Source: Rhizobium sp. 18055 (GTDB lineage Bacteria; Pseudomonadota; Alphaproteobacteria; Rhizobiales; Rhizobiaceae). Taken from it: DNA of 64,000 bases. The notes beneath the pieces are model-generated. The model had not been told where the DNA came from, did no database searches, and worked only from the letters and a program-made list of their open reading frames with translations. This document shows, piece after piece, positions 37,803-45,418 of the stretch. Both the position numbers and the translations under genes were made by a program. Numbering within the stretch: position 1 is the first letter of the stretch; each line of letters opens with the position of its first letter. The stretch covers positions 62,001 through 126,000 of the forward strand of contig NZ_CACSKD010000004.1 in NCBI RefSeq assembly GCF_902706285.1, in the 5' to 3' direction.

Positions 37803-37841
37803 GTTAAGGGGAGGACGGCGGGCAAGCCCGCCATCCTTAAC
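37803..37841 (-). other. Intercistronic hairpin between binding protein and permease
   Basis: Nested arms GTTAAGG/CCTTAAC (37803-37809, 37835-37841) and GGCGGG/CCCGCC (37817-37822, 37827-37832). This position in amino-acid importer operons often carries an mRNA-protecting or attenuating hairpin that keeps binding-protein levels higher than permease levels. That role is inferred. Confidence 0.6.
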
Positions 37842-37856
37842 CTGGACCATCCGGCC

Positions 37857-38651
37857 TTACTTGGCTGCAGGCATATCTGCGACCTTGACCGTGGAGGTGG
37901 TGTCTTCTGCCTTGGCGCCGAACCAGGTCTGATGCAGGTTGGCAATGAACCCCTCGCCCTTGAGCGTCGTGATCACGTCGTTGACCTGTTTTGCAAGGGG
38001 ATCACCCTTGTTGAACATGATCGAGTATTTCTCGCCGGTCGGAATACGTTCGACGACCTTGATCTCCGGCTTGTCCTTGGCGTAATACTGCAGCGCCGGG
38101 ATATCGCTGATATAGCCATCGATGCGGCCGGCGGCGAGATCGAGCATGGCTGGCTGCAGCCCCTCGTAGCGGCTGATTTCGCCAAGGCTGTATTTTGCCG
38201 TGTTTGCCGTTGCCCACATGTCTCCTGTCGAACCGGTATCGACACCAACAGCCTTGCCGCTCATGCCACCGAGACCCGTGATGCCGCTCGCCGCAGTCAC
38301 CGTCAGAGACTGATCGCTATCGTAGTAGGGCTGTGCAAAGCTCACCGACTCCAGACGCTTTTCGGTGATGGTGATCGACGAAACCGCCATGTTGATGCGG
38401 CCGGACTGCACGGCCGAAAACAGTCCGTTGAACGGGATGTTCACGAACTCGACGGTCTTGTTCAGCCGCTTGGCAATCTCGGTCACGAGATCGACTTCGA
38501 AGCCGACCGTCTTGCCGGATTCGTCCTGAAACTCCCATGGTACGTTGCCGATATTGGCCCCGACAACAAGATCGGCGGCGTAAGACGCCGTGCCCGCAAG
38601 TGCCAGGACTCCCGAAATCAGGACAGTCTTCAGGATGGAAAAATTACGCAT
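37857..38651 (-). CDS. Polar amino-acid ABC transporter substrate-binding protein
   Basis: A 264-residue family 3 solute-binding protein with a signal peptide (cleavage near ASYA-AD). Typical ligand-site segments are VPWEFQDESGKTVGFEVDLVTEIAKRL, FNGLFSAVQSGRINMAVSSITITEKR and GVDTGSTGDMWA, where the Arg and Asp contact the alpha-amino-acid group. It is first gene of a five-gene leftward operon and divergent from a FadR-type regulator. Confidence 0.92.
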   Translation of the reverse strand: MRNFSILKTVLISGVLALAGTASYAADLVVGANIGNVPWEFQDESGKTVGFEVDLVTEIAKRLNKTVEFVNIPFNGLFSAVQSGRINMAVSSITITEKRLESVSFAQPYYDSDQSLTVTAASGITGLGGMSGKAVGVDTGSTGDMWATANTAKYSLGEISRYEGLQPAMLDLAAGRIDGYISDIPALQYYAKDKPEIKVVERIPTGEKYSIMFNKGDPLAKQVNDVITTLKGEGFIANLHQTWFGAKAEDTTSTVKVADMPAAK

Positions 38652-38688
38652 ATTGGTTCCCCTTGTTTTATAGTGCGCATTCTTGCTA

Positions 38689-38719
38689 TTGGTCTAACCG
38701 GTCTGACCAGTTCGACCAA
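38689..38719. promoter_or_regulatory. FadR-type operator, nested palindrome
   Basis: The inner core AACCGGTCTGACCAGTT (38696-38712) differs by one base from the E. coli FadR consensus AACTGGTCNGACCAGTT. An outer pair TTGGTC/GACCAA (38689-38694 and 38714-38719) shares the same centre, 38704. It lies 38 bases before the binding-protein start and about 100 bases before the regulator start. Confidence 0.75.
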
Positions 38720-38814
38720 ATCAATCACGGTCTCTTGTGATTTGCAAGCGACGGGTGGATTTAAATGTTAGACCGACGAGAGCGAGCTGATCCGATGCCG
38801 AGAGAACCGAAAGA

Positions 38815-39504
38815 ATGCTGAACAGGACTTTGGTGCCGCAATCAGCTGCCCGACTGATACAGGACATGATACAGAGCGGCGAACTCACCGCCGGCCAGAA
38901 GATCCCCTCGCAGCGCGATTTCTCGCTGACACTTGGCATCAGTCGAGCTTCGCTGCGCGAAGCGTTGCTGACGCTGGAGACGCTGGGAGTGGTCAAGACG
39001 GAAGCCGGACGGGGAACATTCGTGGCGGATCGTAGCGCCTCGGGCGCCGGCGGAATGGCGCCGTGGCGCTACTCGAACACTTATTCCGTTTTCGACGTCT
39101 TCCAGACGCGCATCATGCTGGAGGGCAATATCGCGGCCCTTGCTGCCGGACGCCTGACCGGCAACCAGTTGCAGGCAATGGAAGCCGCCACCAAGCAGAT
39201 GGAAGATTGCTGGGCCAAACAGGACCTGCTTGCCAATGTCGAAGCGGACCTGGAATTTCACGGCATCATCGCATCCGCCTGCAGCAATGCCATGATGCGG
39301 GCGCTCTACCAGGTCGTTCGCGAACAGTTGACGGAAACGCAGCGGCAGCCGATCCCGATCACCGAACCGGCACGCATGCAGGCATCGATTGCCGAACATC
39401 GCCGGATCATCGCAGCCCTTCGCGATAACGATCAGACGCGGGCGCGTCACGAAATGGAGACCCATGTCGCAAATACTGCGCGGTGCGCCGGATTGAACCC
39501 ATAA
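38815..39504 (+). CDS. FadR/GntR-family transcriptional regulator
   Basis: A 229-residue GntR regulator of the FadR (FCD) subfamily. The N-terminal winged helix spans about residues 1-70 (IQSGELTAGQKIPSQRDFSLTLGISRASLREALLTLETLGVVKTEAGRGTFV). The all-helical FCD domain follows (DVFQTRIMLEGNIAALAAGRLT, DLEFHGIIASACSN, IAEHRRIIAALRDND) with the Asp/His metal-site residues. It probably represses the divergent importer/hydantoinase operon through the palindrome at 38689, with an amino-acid-derived effector. Confidence 0.92.
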   Translation: MLNRTLVPQSAARLIQDMIQSGELTAGQKIPSQRDFSLTLGISRASLREALLTLETLGVVKTEAGRGTFVADRSASGAGGMAPWRYSNTYSVFDVFQTRIMLEGNIAALAAGRLTGNQLQAMEAATKQMEDCWAKQDLLANVEADLEFHGIIASACSNAMMRALYQVVREQLTETQRQPIPITEPARMQASIAEHRRIIAALRDNDQTRARHEMETHVANTARCAGLNP

Positions 39505-39781
39505 GCGTCCATAGCCTTCAGCACACATGCCCATGACAAGGCGTAGGCTGCAGGTTCAGCCGACTGCAGTCCGTGTTCGAGTTGATAGTCCAACCCCAAC
39601 CGCTGATGCTTCAGAAGGGCGTGGCGCGAAAAAGTCGCGCGCGCGCGGAACGAATGTCGTCCGGAACGATTAAGCTGCGATCATACCAATCTTGAGCCTG
39701 CCTCATTCGCATCGGTGATTTGTCGGCAAGGTAGCCAGGCTCCAGTACAGAGGTCGATGCCGTCACACGAGAGGCTCTATC

Positions 39782-40648
39782 ATGACCACACGCTACACAC
39801 TCGGTTGCGACCTCTCTTATGAGGTGAAGGCTCCGACAGTCTTCATCTTCAATCTCGAGGTGGCAAAACTCCTCCGGCACCACGATGTCATCGAGCGCCT
39901 GACGATCACGCCCGATCTGAAGAGAATCACCTACATCGTCCCGGATATTCGCAACCGATACTTTAAAATCGCAGCCGAGCCGGGACCGCTGAACATTCAC
40001 TACGAGGCAGAGGTGACGCTCGATGTCTTCCGGGCCGACCCGATGTCGATTTCAGAAACGCCGGTCGTGGATATGCCGCTCGACATCATGCCTTTCCTGC
40101 TACCGTCCCGGTTCGTATCGTCCGACCGGCTTGCCGCGTTTGCCATCCGCGAGTTCGGTCATCTGCAAACGGGTTACAGCCGCGTGGTGGCAATCTGCAA
40201 CTGGATCTATGAGAACATCGAGTACCAACGCGGGTCGTCCGATGAGCAGACCACCGCCGACGAAAGCCTGCTGAAGCGTGCGGGCGTCTGCCGCGACTTT
40301 GCGCATATCGGCACGGCATTCTGCCGGGCTCTCGGCATCCCTGCCCGGTTCGTCAGCTGCTACGCCTATGGCTTGGAACCACGTGACTTCCACGCTGTCT
40401 TCGAAGCTTACATGGGTGGGCGGTGGTGGCTATTCGATGCAACCCGCCAGGCAAACCTCGATGGCCTTGTCCGCATCGGCGTTGGGCGAGACGCGGCCGA
40501 AATTGCTTTCGCAACTCCGTTCGGGGAGATGGAAGCCGGCCCTGTCAAAATCACAATCGAGCATGCTGATGGCTCTCCCGAGGTGCCCGGCAGGACGTCA
40601 GACGCCGTTTCCACCGAAGAACCGGCCCCCAACGCCGGTGCCGAGTAA
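39782..40648 (+). CDS. Transglutaminase-like protein
   Basis: A 288-residue protein with a transglutaminase-like Cys-His-Asp core. Cys is in AGVCRDFAHIGTAFCRALGIPARFVSCYA, His in PRDFHAVFEAYMGGRWWLFDAT and Asp in the same stretch. The N-terminal all-beta domain (TLGCDLSYEVKAPTVFIFNLEV) resembles the Transglut_N/bacterial domain. There is no signal peptide. Bacterial members are mostly putative cysteine peptidases or amidohydrolases, and the substrate is unknown. It appears to be a single-gene unit with GAGAGG before the ATG. Confidence 0.85.
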   Translation: MTTRYTLGCDLSYEVKAPTVFIFNLEVAKLLRHHDVIERLTITPDLKRITYIVPDIRNRYFKIAAEPGPLNIHYEAEVTLDVFRADPMSISETPVVDMPLDIMPFLLPSRFVSSDRLAAFAIREFGHLQTGYSRVVAICNWIYENIEYQRGSSDEQTTADESLLKRAGVCRDFAHIGTAFCRALGIPARFVSCYAYGLEPRDFHAVFEAYMGGRWWLFDATRQANLDGLVRIGVGRDAAEIAFATPFGEMEAGPVKITIEHADGSPEVPGRTSDAVSTEEPAPNAGAE

Positions 40649-40797
40649 CGGTCAGCCATTTTCAAGAGAGAAAAAATTGCGTGGAGGGCAGCACATCCCC
40701 ACCGAAGGCATTGTTGTTCATGGTGACATATCAGGGGGTCACGGCGCCGCTTTCGAGGCAGGGGCAGACCATTCAGATCGAGACGATGTCCGGAGCC

Positions 40798-41046
40798 TCA
40801 GCTCGCCGGTTCGATCCGATTGCAGATACAAGCCCCGGCTATCGACGCGGCAATTCTGCCTGCCTCCTCGATGGCTGCAGCTGTCGGCGCGTAGCCCTGA
40901 AGGAAGAACACGCCCCGCTCCTCCACGACTTGTATACGGGCATCCTCCATACCCTTGGTATAAGCGATTGCTGACGCAATCATCTGCGAGACACTCGAGA
41001 TGTGCTGGCTAACGAACTGGCCTGCTGAATTCACGATTCCAAACAT
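40798..41046 (-). CDS. Small BON-domain-like protein
   Basis: An 82-residue protein whose central part (ARIQVVEERGVFFLQGYAPTAAAIEEAGRIAASIAGACICNRI) follows the BON pattern: a strand with G-V-x-L-x-G, a helix and a closing strand. BON proteins are often periplasmic or envelope stress proteins, but no signal peptide is seen here. AAGGAT precedes the ATG at 41046; the longer frame to 41163 has no such support. It is divergent from the PRC-barrel gene. Confidence 0.65.
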   Translation of the reverse strand: MFGIVNSAGQFVSQHISSVSQMIASAIAYTKGMEDARIQVVEERGVFFLQGYAPTAAAIEEAGRIAASIAGACICNRIEPAS

Positions 41047-41314
41047 GATGCGTATCCTTCTTCGGGAGAGGAACGCGGCCGGTCCGATTTTGTTCATCTG
41101 GCGTTCATAATCACAGCAGCCTGCCGGCGACAGCCGACGTCTCAGCTTGCTGCGCAGCCTCAAAGCAAACGGCGCCAGCGCCAGCGCGCCTGCTTTTGCC
41201 GCGGCCAGCCAACAGCTCGAAAATAGTGAAATAGATCAGGAACCTAACGCAGCTGCGCGGGTTATCTGGTGCAACGCTGAGGGACCGCCTCAGCGCTCAT
41301 ACCAGGAGAATTCA

Positions 41315-41761
41315 ATGATCATTCGACCAATCGTTGCCGCCCTCTCTTTGTCGCTTGTTGGCAGCGCTGCATTCGCGCAGACACCCGCCGCGACAGGAGC
41401 TGACGCGACTTTGGCCGGCCCCGGCATGACAATGGGTACTTCAGCCGCAATGCCGCTCAAGTACGTCAATATCCAGGACACCGACCTTGTTACTTCCAAG
41501 CTTGTTGGCATCGATATCTACAACAAGCAGAATGAGGAGATCGGCACAGTTTCCGACGTTGTGATCGGCGGCGGTAAGTCCGTCATCGGCATCGTCGCGA
41601 GCGTCGGAGGCTTCCTCGGCCTGGGTGAGAGCTACGTTGTCCTCGACCCCGCATCGATTGCGCTCGGTGAACAGGACGGGACGTGGAAAGCATTCGTCGA
41701 TACGTCCAAGGACGACCTCTCCAAGGCACCGAAACTCGACTATTCGAAATTCAAGAAATAA
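41315..41761 (+). CDS. Exported PRC-barrel domain protein
   Basis: A 148-residue protein with a signal peptide (MIIRPIVAALSLSLVGSAAFAQ). A PRC-barrel domain follows (LVGIDIYNKQNEEIGTVSDVVIGGGKSVIGIVASVGGFLGLGESYVVLDPASI), a short beta-barrel found in envelope and stress-related proteins. A perfect AGGAGA precedes the ATG at 41315. It is followed at once by a strong terminator, so it forms its own unit. Confidence 0.85.
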   Translation: MIIRPIVAALSLSLVGSAAFAQTPAATGADATLAGPGMTMGTSAAMPLKYVNIQDTDLVTSKLVGIDIYNKQNEEIGTVSDVVIGGGKSVIGIVASVGGFLGLGESYVVLDPASIALGEQDGTWKAFVDTSKDDLSKAPKLDYSKFKK

Positions 41762-41768
41762 GCGACTT

Positions 41769-41792
41769 GGCCAGCCGAGAGGCTGGCCTTTT
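41769..41792 (+). terminator. Rho-independent terminator after the PRC-barrel gene
   Basis: GGCCAGCC-GAGA-GGCTGGCC, an 8-base perfect stem with a stable tetraloop, followed by TTTT, 7 bases after the stop codon. Confidence 0.85.
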
Positions 41793-42164
41793 CATAGCGC
41801 GGCTTCCTGTCCTCGTAAGCGGAAGCGGCGCTTCAGCGACCATGGGAAGCAGGTGGGCCTCAGGCCGATGTCGCACCTGCGCTCACAATGGCGGTGACAG
41901 GCATCCCGATCTCAGGCGTCGAATTCCTGAGCCGGGTGGCCGAACGCAGCCGCCCTCTCCCGGACATCGTCTCGCTCCACAAGAAGCCGTGCATCCCTTC
42001 CTTGCATCCCTTCCCGTCTCTACTGCAGTTACAGACGCGCAATGCATGCGGTGCTCCCGCAGCTTCTGAACGCTTGCCCAGAGGTGGCCAGACGTGTTCT
42101 GTTGGCTGTGGCCTGGAACAAAGCTCACAGCCAGCCGAGCGTGAGACGGGCGGAAAGGAACGCC
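41793..42164. other. Intergenic region before the beta-helix gene
   Basis: About 370 bases without a convincing gene. GCAGGTG and CACCTGC form a weak inverted repeat around 41850-41880, and GCATCCCTTCC is repeated near 41990-42010. Probably the promoter of the next gene. Confidence 0.4.
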
Positions 42165-44000
42165 ATGCGCCTCCAGCGCAAAACGGTTTTCATCGCGGCC
42201 ATCCTCCGCTTGCTGGGCTTGCTCGCGCCGTTGGTCGTCGCCGGCGCGCAGAACGCCTTGGCGGGCCAGACGGCGGATATCCCGGCGGCACAGACGCTTG
42301 GGGGGAATGTCATCGTTCTCTCCCCCACCATGACATTGGGCCAGATCCAGTCCACCGTCGATGCGATCGCCGCAAAGCAGATCGCCAACCAGTTCGGTTC
42401 CGAACGCTATTCCCTGCTTTTCCAGCCCGGCACTTACGGCACGGCAGCATCACCGCTGGTCTTTCAGGTCGGCTACTACACGCAGGTCGCGGGCCTCGGC
42501 AAAGAGCCGGGAGACGTCGTCATCAACGGCTCGGTCAATGTCTACAATCAATGCGATGCCGCGCAGAACTGTCTGGCCCTCAACAACTTCTGGCGTTCGT
42601 TGTCGAACCTGACCATCAAGGTCGCCGGTGGCGCGAATTGTCACGCCAACACCGAGTTCTGGGCGGTGTCGCAGGCCGCACCGATGCGAAGGGTCGCGGT
42701 GGAGGGGAAATTCTCGTTGATGGACTACTGCAGCAAGCCCGCTTACGCCAGCGGCGGGTTCATTGCGGACAGCAAATTCACCGGCGGCCCCGTGGTGAAC
42801 GGGTCACAGCAACAGTTCCTCGTGCGCAACAGTCATCTCGACGGGTGGAGCAACGGGGTATGGAACCAGGTGTTCTCCGGCACCGTTGGAGCGCCAGGCC
42901 AGAGTTTCGGCGCGGCCGGCGCAAATCCGTACACCACCCTCGACACCACGGCGGTGAGCGCAGACGCCCCCTATCTCTATACCGACGCCGCTGGCGCCTA
43001 CCGGGTGATGGTGCCTTCGCTGCACCGTGATTCGATCGGGCCTTCCTGGGGCGGTGGATTAACGGCCGGCACCTCAACGCCCATTGCGGACTTCCTTGTC
43101 GCCGACCCGAAGACCCCCGTCTCCGCGATCAACCGCGCGCTGGCGCTGGACAAGGATCTGATCCTGACGCCGGGCGTCTATCCGCTGGCGGCCCCGATCG
43201 TCGTTAGCCGCCCAGGAACGATCATCCTGGGGATGGGGTTCGCAACGTTGAGCCCGCAGACGGGCGACGCGGCGATGGTCGTGCTCGACGTGCCTGGAAC
43301 CAAGCTGTCGGGGGTCATGTTCGATGCAGGCCCGAAGACTTCGCCAGCGTTGCTCCAGGTCGGAACCCGGACCGATGTCCTGCGCAACGGCGCAGCGAAC
43401 CCGACGCAGATCCAGGACGTCTTCTTCCGCATCGGCGGCGCAAGTGCGGGCAAAAGCACCACCAGCCTGATCGTCAACAGCTCCAATGTTGTCCTCGACA
43501 ACATCTGGGCCTGGCGCGCCGATCACGGCACCGGCGTGGGCTGGACCGCCAACACCGCTGATCACGGTGTGATCGTCAACGGCGACGACGTCTCGGCTTA
43601 CGGGTTGTTCGTCGAACACTACCAGAAGACTGCGGTGGTCTGGAACGGCCAAGGTGGTAGCACTGTACTTTTCCAAAACGAGATGCCTTACGACCCGCCG
43701 AGCCAGGCACTTTGGTCGCTCAGCGAGACGTACAAGGGCTACCCGGCTTTTGTGGTCTCGCCCAATGTAAGAACCTTCCAGGGTCACGGCATGGGTAGCT
43801 ACAGCTTCTTCAACCAGGGTCTGCCCATCGAGGCGACGACCGCCTTCCATGTGCCGGAGACATCAGGTGTGCGGATGCACGGTTTGCTCACCGTCTTCCT
43901 GGATGGATCAGGCTCGATTAATTCGGTGATCAACGGGACCGGTGCGGCTGTTGCCAAACCGCAGCAGAGTGTGGCGAGCCAGGTGGTCAGCTACCCCTGA
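42165..44000 (+). CDS. Exported beta-helix-like protein of unknown function
   Basis: A 611-residue secreted protein with a signal peptide (MRLQRKTVFIAAILRLLGLL, cleavage near ALAG-QT). The body has repeated short strands typical of pectate-lyase-like right-handed beta-helices (YSLLFQPGTYG, LVFQVGYYTQVAGLG, VINGSVNVYNQC, GFIADSKFTGG, FLVRNSHLDGWSNG). I cannot name catalytic residues. Similar proteins in actinobacteria and proteobacteria are usually annotated vaguely. A polysaccharide-binding or lyase-like role is possible. AAGGAA precedes the chosen ATG. Its codon use is slightly GC-richer than its neighbours, so transfer is conceivable. Confidence 0.7.
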   Translation: MRLQRKTVFIAAILRLLGLLAPLVVAGAQNALAGQTADIPAAQTLGGNVIVLSPTMTLGQIQSTVDAIAAKQIANQFGSERYSLLFQPGTYGTAASPLVFQVGYYTQVAGLGKEPGDVVINGSVNVYNQCDAAQNCLALNNFWRSLSNLTIKVAGGANCHANTEFWAVSQAAPMRRVAVEGKFSLMDYCSKPAYASGGFIADSKFTGGPVVNGSQQQFLVRNSHLDGWSNGVWNQVFSGTVGAPGQSFGAAGANPYTTLDTTAVSADAPYLYTDAAGAYRVMVPSLHRDSIGPSWGGGLTAGTSTPIADFLVADPKTPVSAINRALALDKDLILTPGVYPLAAPIVVSRPGTIILGMGFATLSPQTGDAAMVVLDVPGTKLSGVMFDAGPKTSPALLQVGTRTDVLRNGAANPTQIQDVFFRIGGASAGKSTTSLIVNSSNVVLDNIWAWRADHGTGVGWTANTADHGVIVNGDDVSAYGLFVEHYQKTAVVWNGQGGSTVLFQNEMPYDPPSQALWSLSETYKGYPAFVVSPNVRTFQGHGMGSYSFFNQGLPIEATTAFHVPETSGVRMHGLLTVFLDGSGSINSVINGTGAAVAKPQQSVASQVVSYP

Positions 44001-44172
44001 CCAGCCCGATGTCAAATCCGATCGGCAGCGCGACCACTTGCCGAACCAATGTTGAAATGAATTCACTCGGCTCGATCAGTTCGTGGGCGGACGGCACCAG
44101 GTCCCTTTGCCGCAGTCGCATTGGCAAAATCACGCGCCGATGGGATGCGACGCCTGAACGTCGTCAAGGACC

Positions 44173-44200
44173 CCGGGCGGCAGGCGAGGCTCCCGCCCGG
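44173..44200. terminator. Possible terminator hairpin between convergent genes
   Basis: CCGGGCGG (44173-44180) and CCGCCCGG (44193-44200) form an 8-base stem between the convergent beta-helix and Pro/Gly-rich protein genes. There is no T-run, so the call is tentative. Confidence 0.4.
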
Positions 44201-44208
44201 AGGATCGC

Positions 44209-44925
44209 TTACTGCCAGCTGCCGTTCGGCAGTCGGCCATGATACGGCGTATCACGGCAATGGCCCCATGGACCAAGCCAGTAGCCCGGAGGGCACGGGT
44301 TGGATTCGACCGGTGGGTAGTATGCCGGTGGATAATAGGGCGCGCCGTAGCCTGGACCGGCGAAGTTCGCGCCAAGTGCCGCACCCGATGCAAGTCCAAG
44401 CCCGTACCAGCCCGCATTGTTCCAGCCGCGCCAATGGTCGATGAACACCGCGGCGGGCCCTGTCGTTCCGGCCAGGCTGCCTTCAAGGACTGAAACGTCG
44501 AATGTCAGTGTCGTCCCGTCGAGTTTGGGGGACTTGAGCGTCACCACGGCATCACTGACGTCGGAACCACCGCCCAGAACGGAAACCGTCGCATTGGGTG
44601 GATCCTTGTCGAAACTATCGGCGCCTTCACCCCACTGCTTGACGATCTCGTCTGTCGTAATGTGGCCGGCCGCGCGAACCGGACGGTCGGCGAAAATAAT
44701 CGCGTTCTTGGAAACCCCGGATAGAATGAGCTTGTCGCCTTCCAGTTTCGCGGCTTCGGCGTTCAGCACCAGCAATGATGCAACCGGAGCCTGCTGGCTG
44801 ACCTGGCCGATGGTCTTTTCAAGCGGAACGTGCGGTTTCTTGGCTGCCTCCTGCGCAAGAACGGTCCCGGCGAGAAGCGTCAGGGTGCCTGCGAGCACAA
44901 GGCCGCGTGCATATATGCGTGTCAT
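44209..44925 (-). CDS. Exported Pro/Gly/Tyr-rich C-terminal protein
   Basis: A 238-residue protein with a signal peptide (ARGLVLAGTLTLLAGTVLAQ). Residues about 30-165 form an immunoglobulin-like or beta-rich domain (LEGDKLILSGVSKNAIIFADRPVRAAGHITTDEIVKQW). A Gly-rich helix follows (GWYGLGLASGAALGANFAG) and the tail is rich in Pro, Gly and Tyr and contains CPPGYWLGPWGHCRDTPYHGR, a Cys/Trp motif seen in short rhizobial surface proteins. Function unknown; the tail suggests a cell-surface or periplasmic location. Confidence 0.75.
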   Translation of the reverse strand: MTRIYARGLVLAGTLTLLAGTVLAQEAAKKPHVPLEKTIGQVSQQAPVASLLVLNAEAAKLEGDKLILSGVSKNAIIFADRPVRAAGHITTDEIVKQWGEGADSFDKDPPNATVSVLGGGSDVSDAVVTLKSPKLDGTTLTFDVSVLEGSLAGTTGPAAVFIDHWRGWNNAGWYGLGLASGAALGANFAGPGYGAPYYPPAYYPPVESNPCPPGYWLGPWGHCRDTPYHGRLPNGSWQ

Positions 44926-45418
44926 TGGCGTCTTCCTTGTTGATCAGCTATGTTTGTTGAGCCGACGATCGTCATTCAGCCACACCCTGTTGGGCGGCGT
45001 AGTCGATGCCAGCCTGCAATTCGTTCTGCATGCACATGCTGTTGCCGATACGCCCGGGCTGTTGGCAGCAGGATGCGTATGACCTATGAGCCGAGCCAGA
45101 TAGCGTGGACATCGGCAGTCGCGTGAGGCGGACCAGCTATTGCGCGGATCAGCATCACGGCGTCACTTTCAGATGCAACTGACCGCGCAATCGAGCGCTG
45201 CCTCTATGAATACGGCCTGGATGCACTGCTTGGGCGATAATTCTGAAACGTAGATGTATCCGTTTAAGTCAGGCAACACCCCACGGATGGCGACCGATAC
45301 CGTCGTGTCGCCATCCGTGAATTCCTTTGTCTGGTATTCTAGCGGAAATTGCAAATTTGATTATGGGTGCATGCGCACGTCGGACGGGCACACGGGACCG
45401 TTGAAATATCGACCGCGG
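44926..45418. other. Intergenic region, nothing certain
   Basis: A 493-base gap. A 61-codon minus-strand frame at 45169-45354 (SVAIRGVLPDLNGYIYVSELSPKQC) has no recognised family; I cannot exclude a small gene downstream of the kinase. No terminator is evident. Confidence 0.4.

Noticed and set aside
45169..45354. A 61-codon minus-strand frame downstream of the sensor kinase.
   Set aside because: No recognised family and no clear ribosome-binding site. It remains possible but is not supported enough to call.
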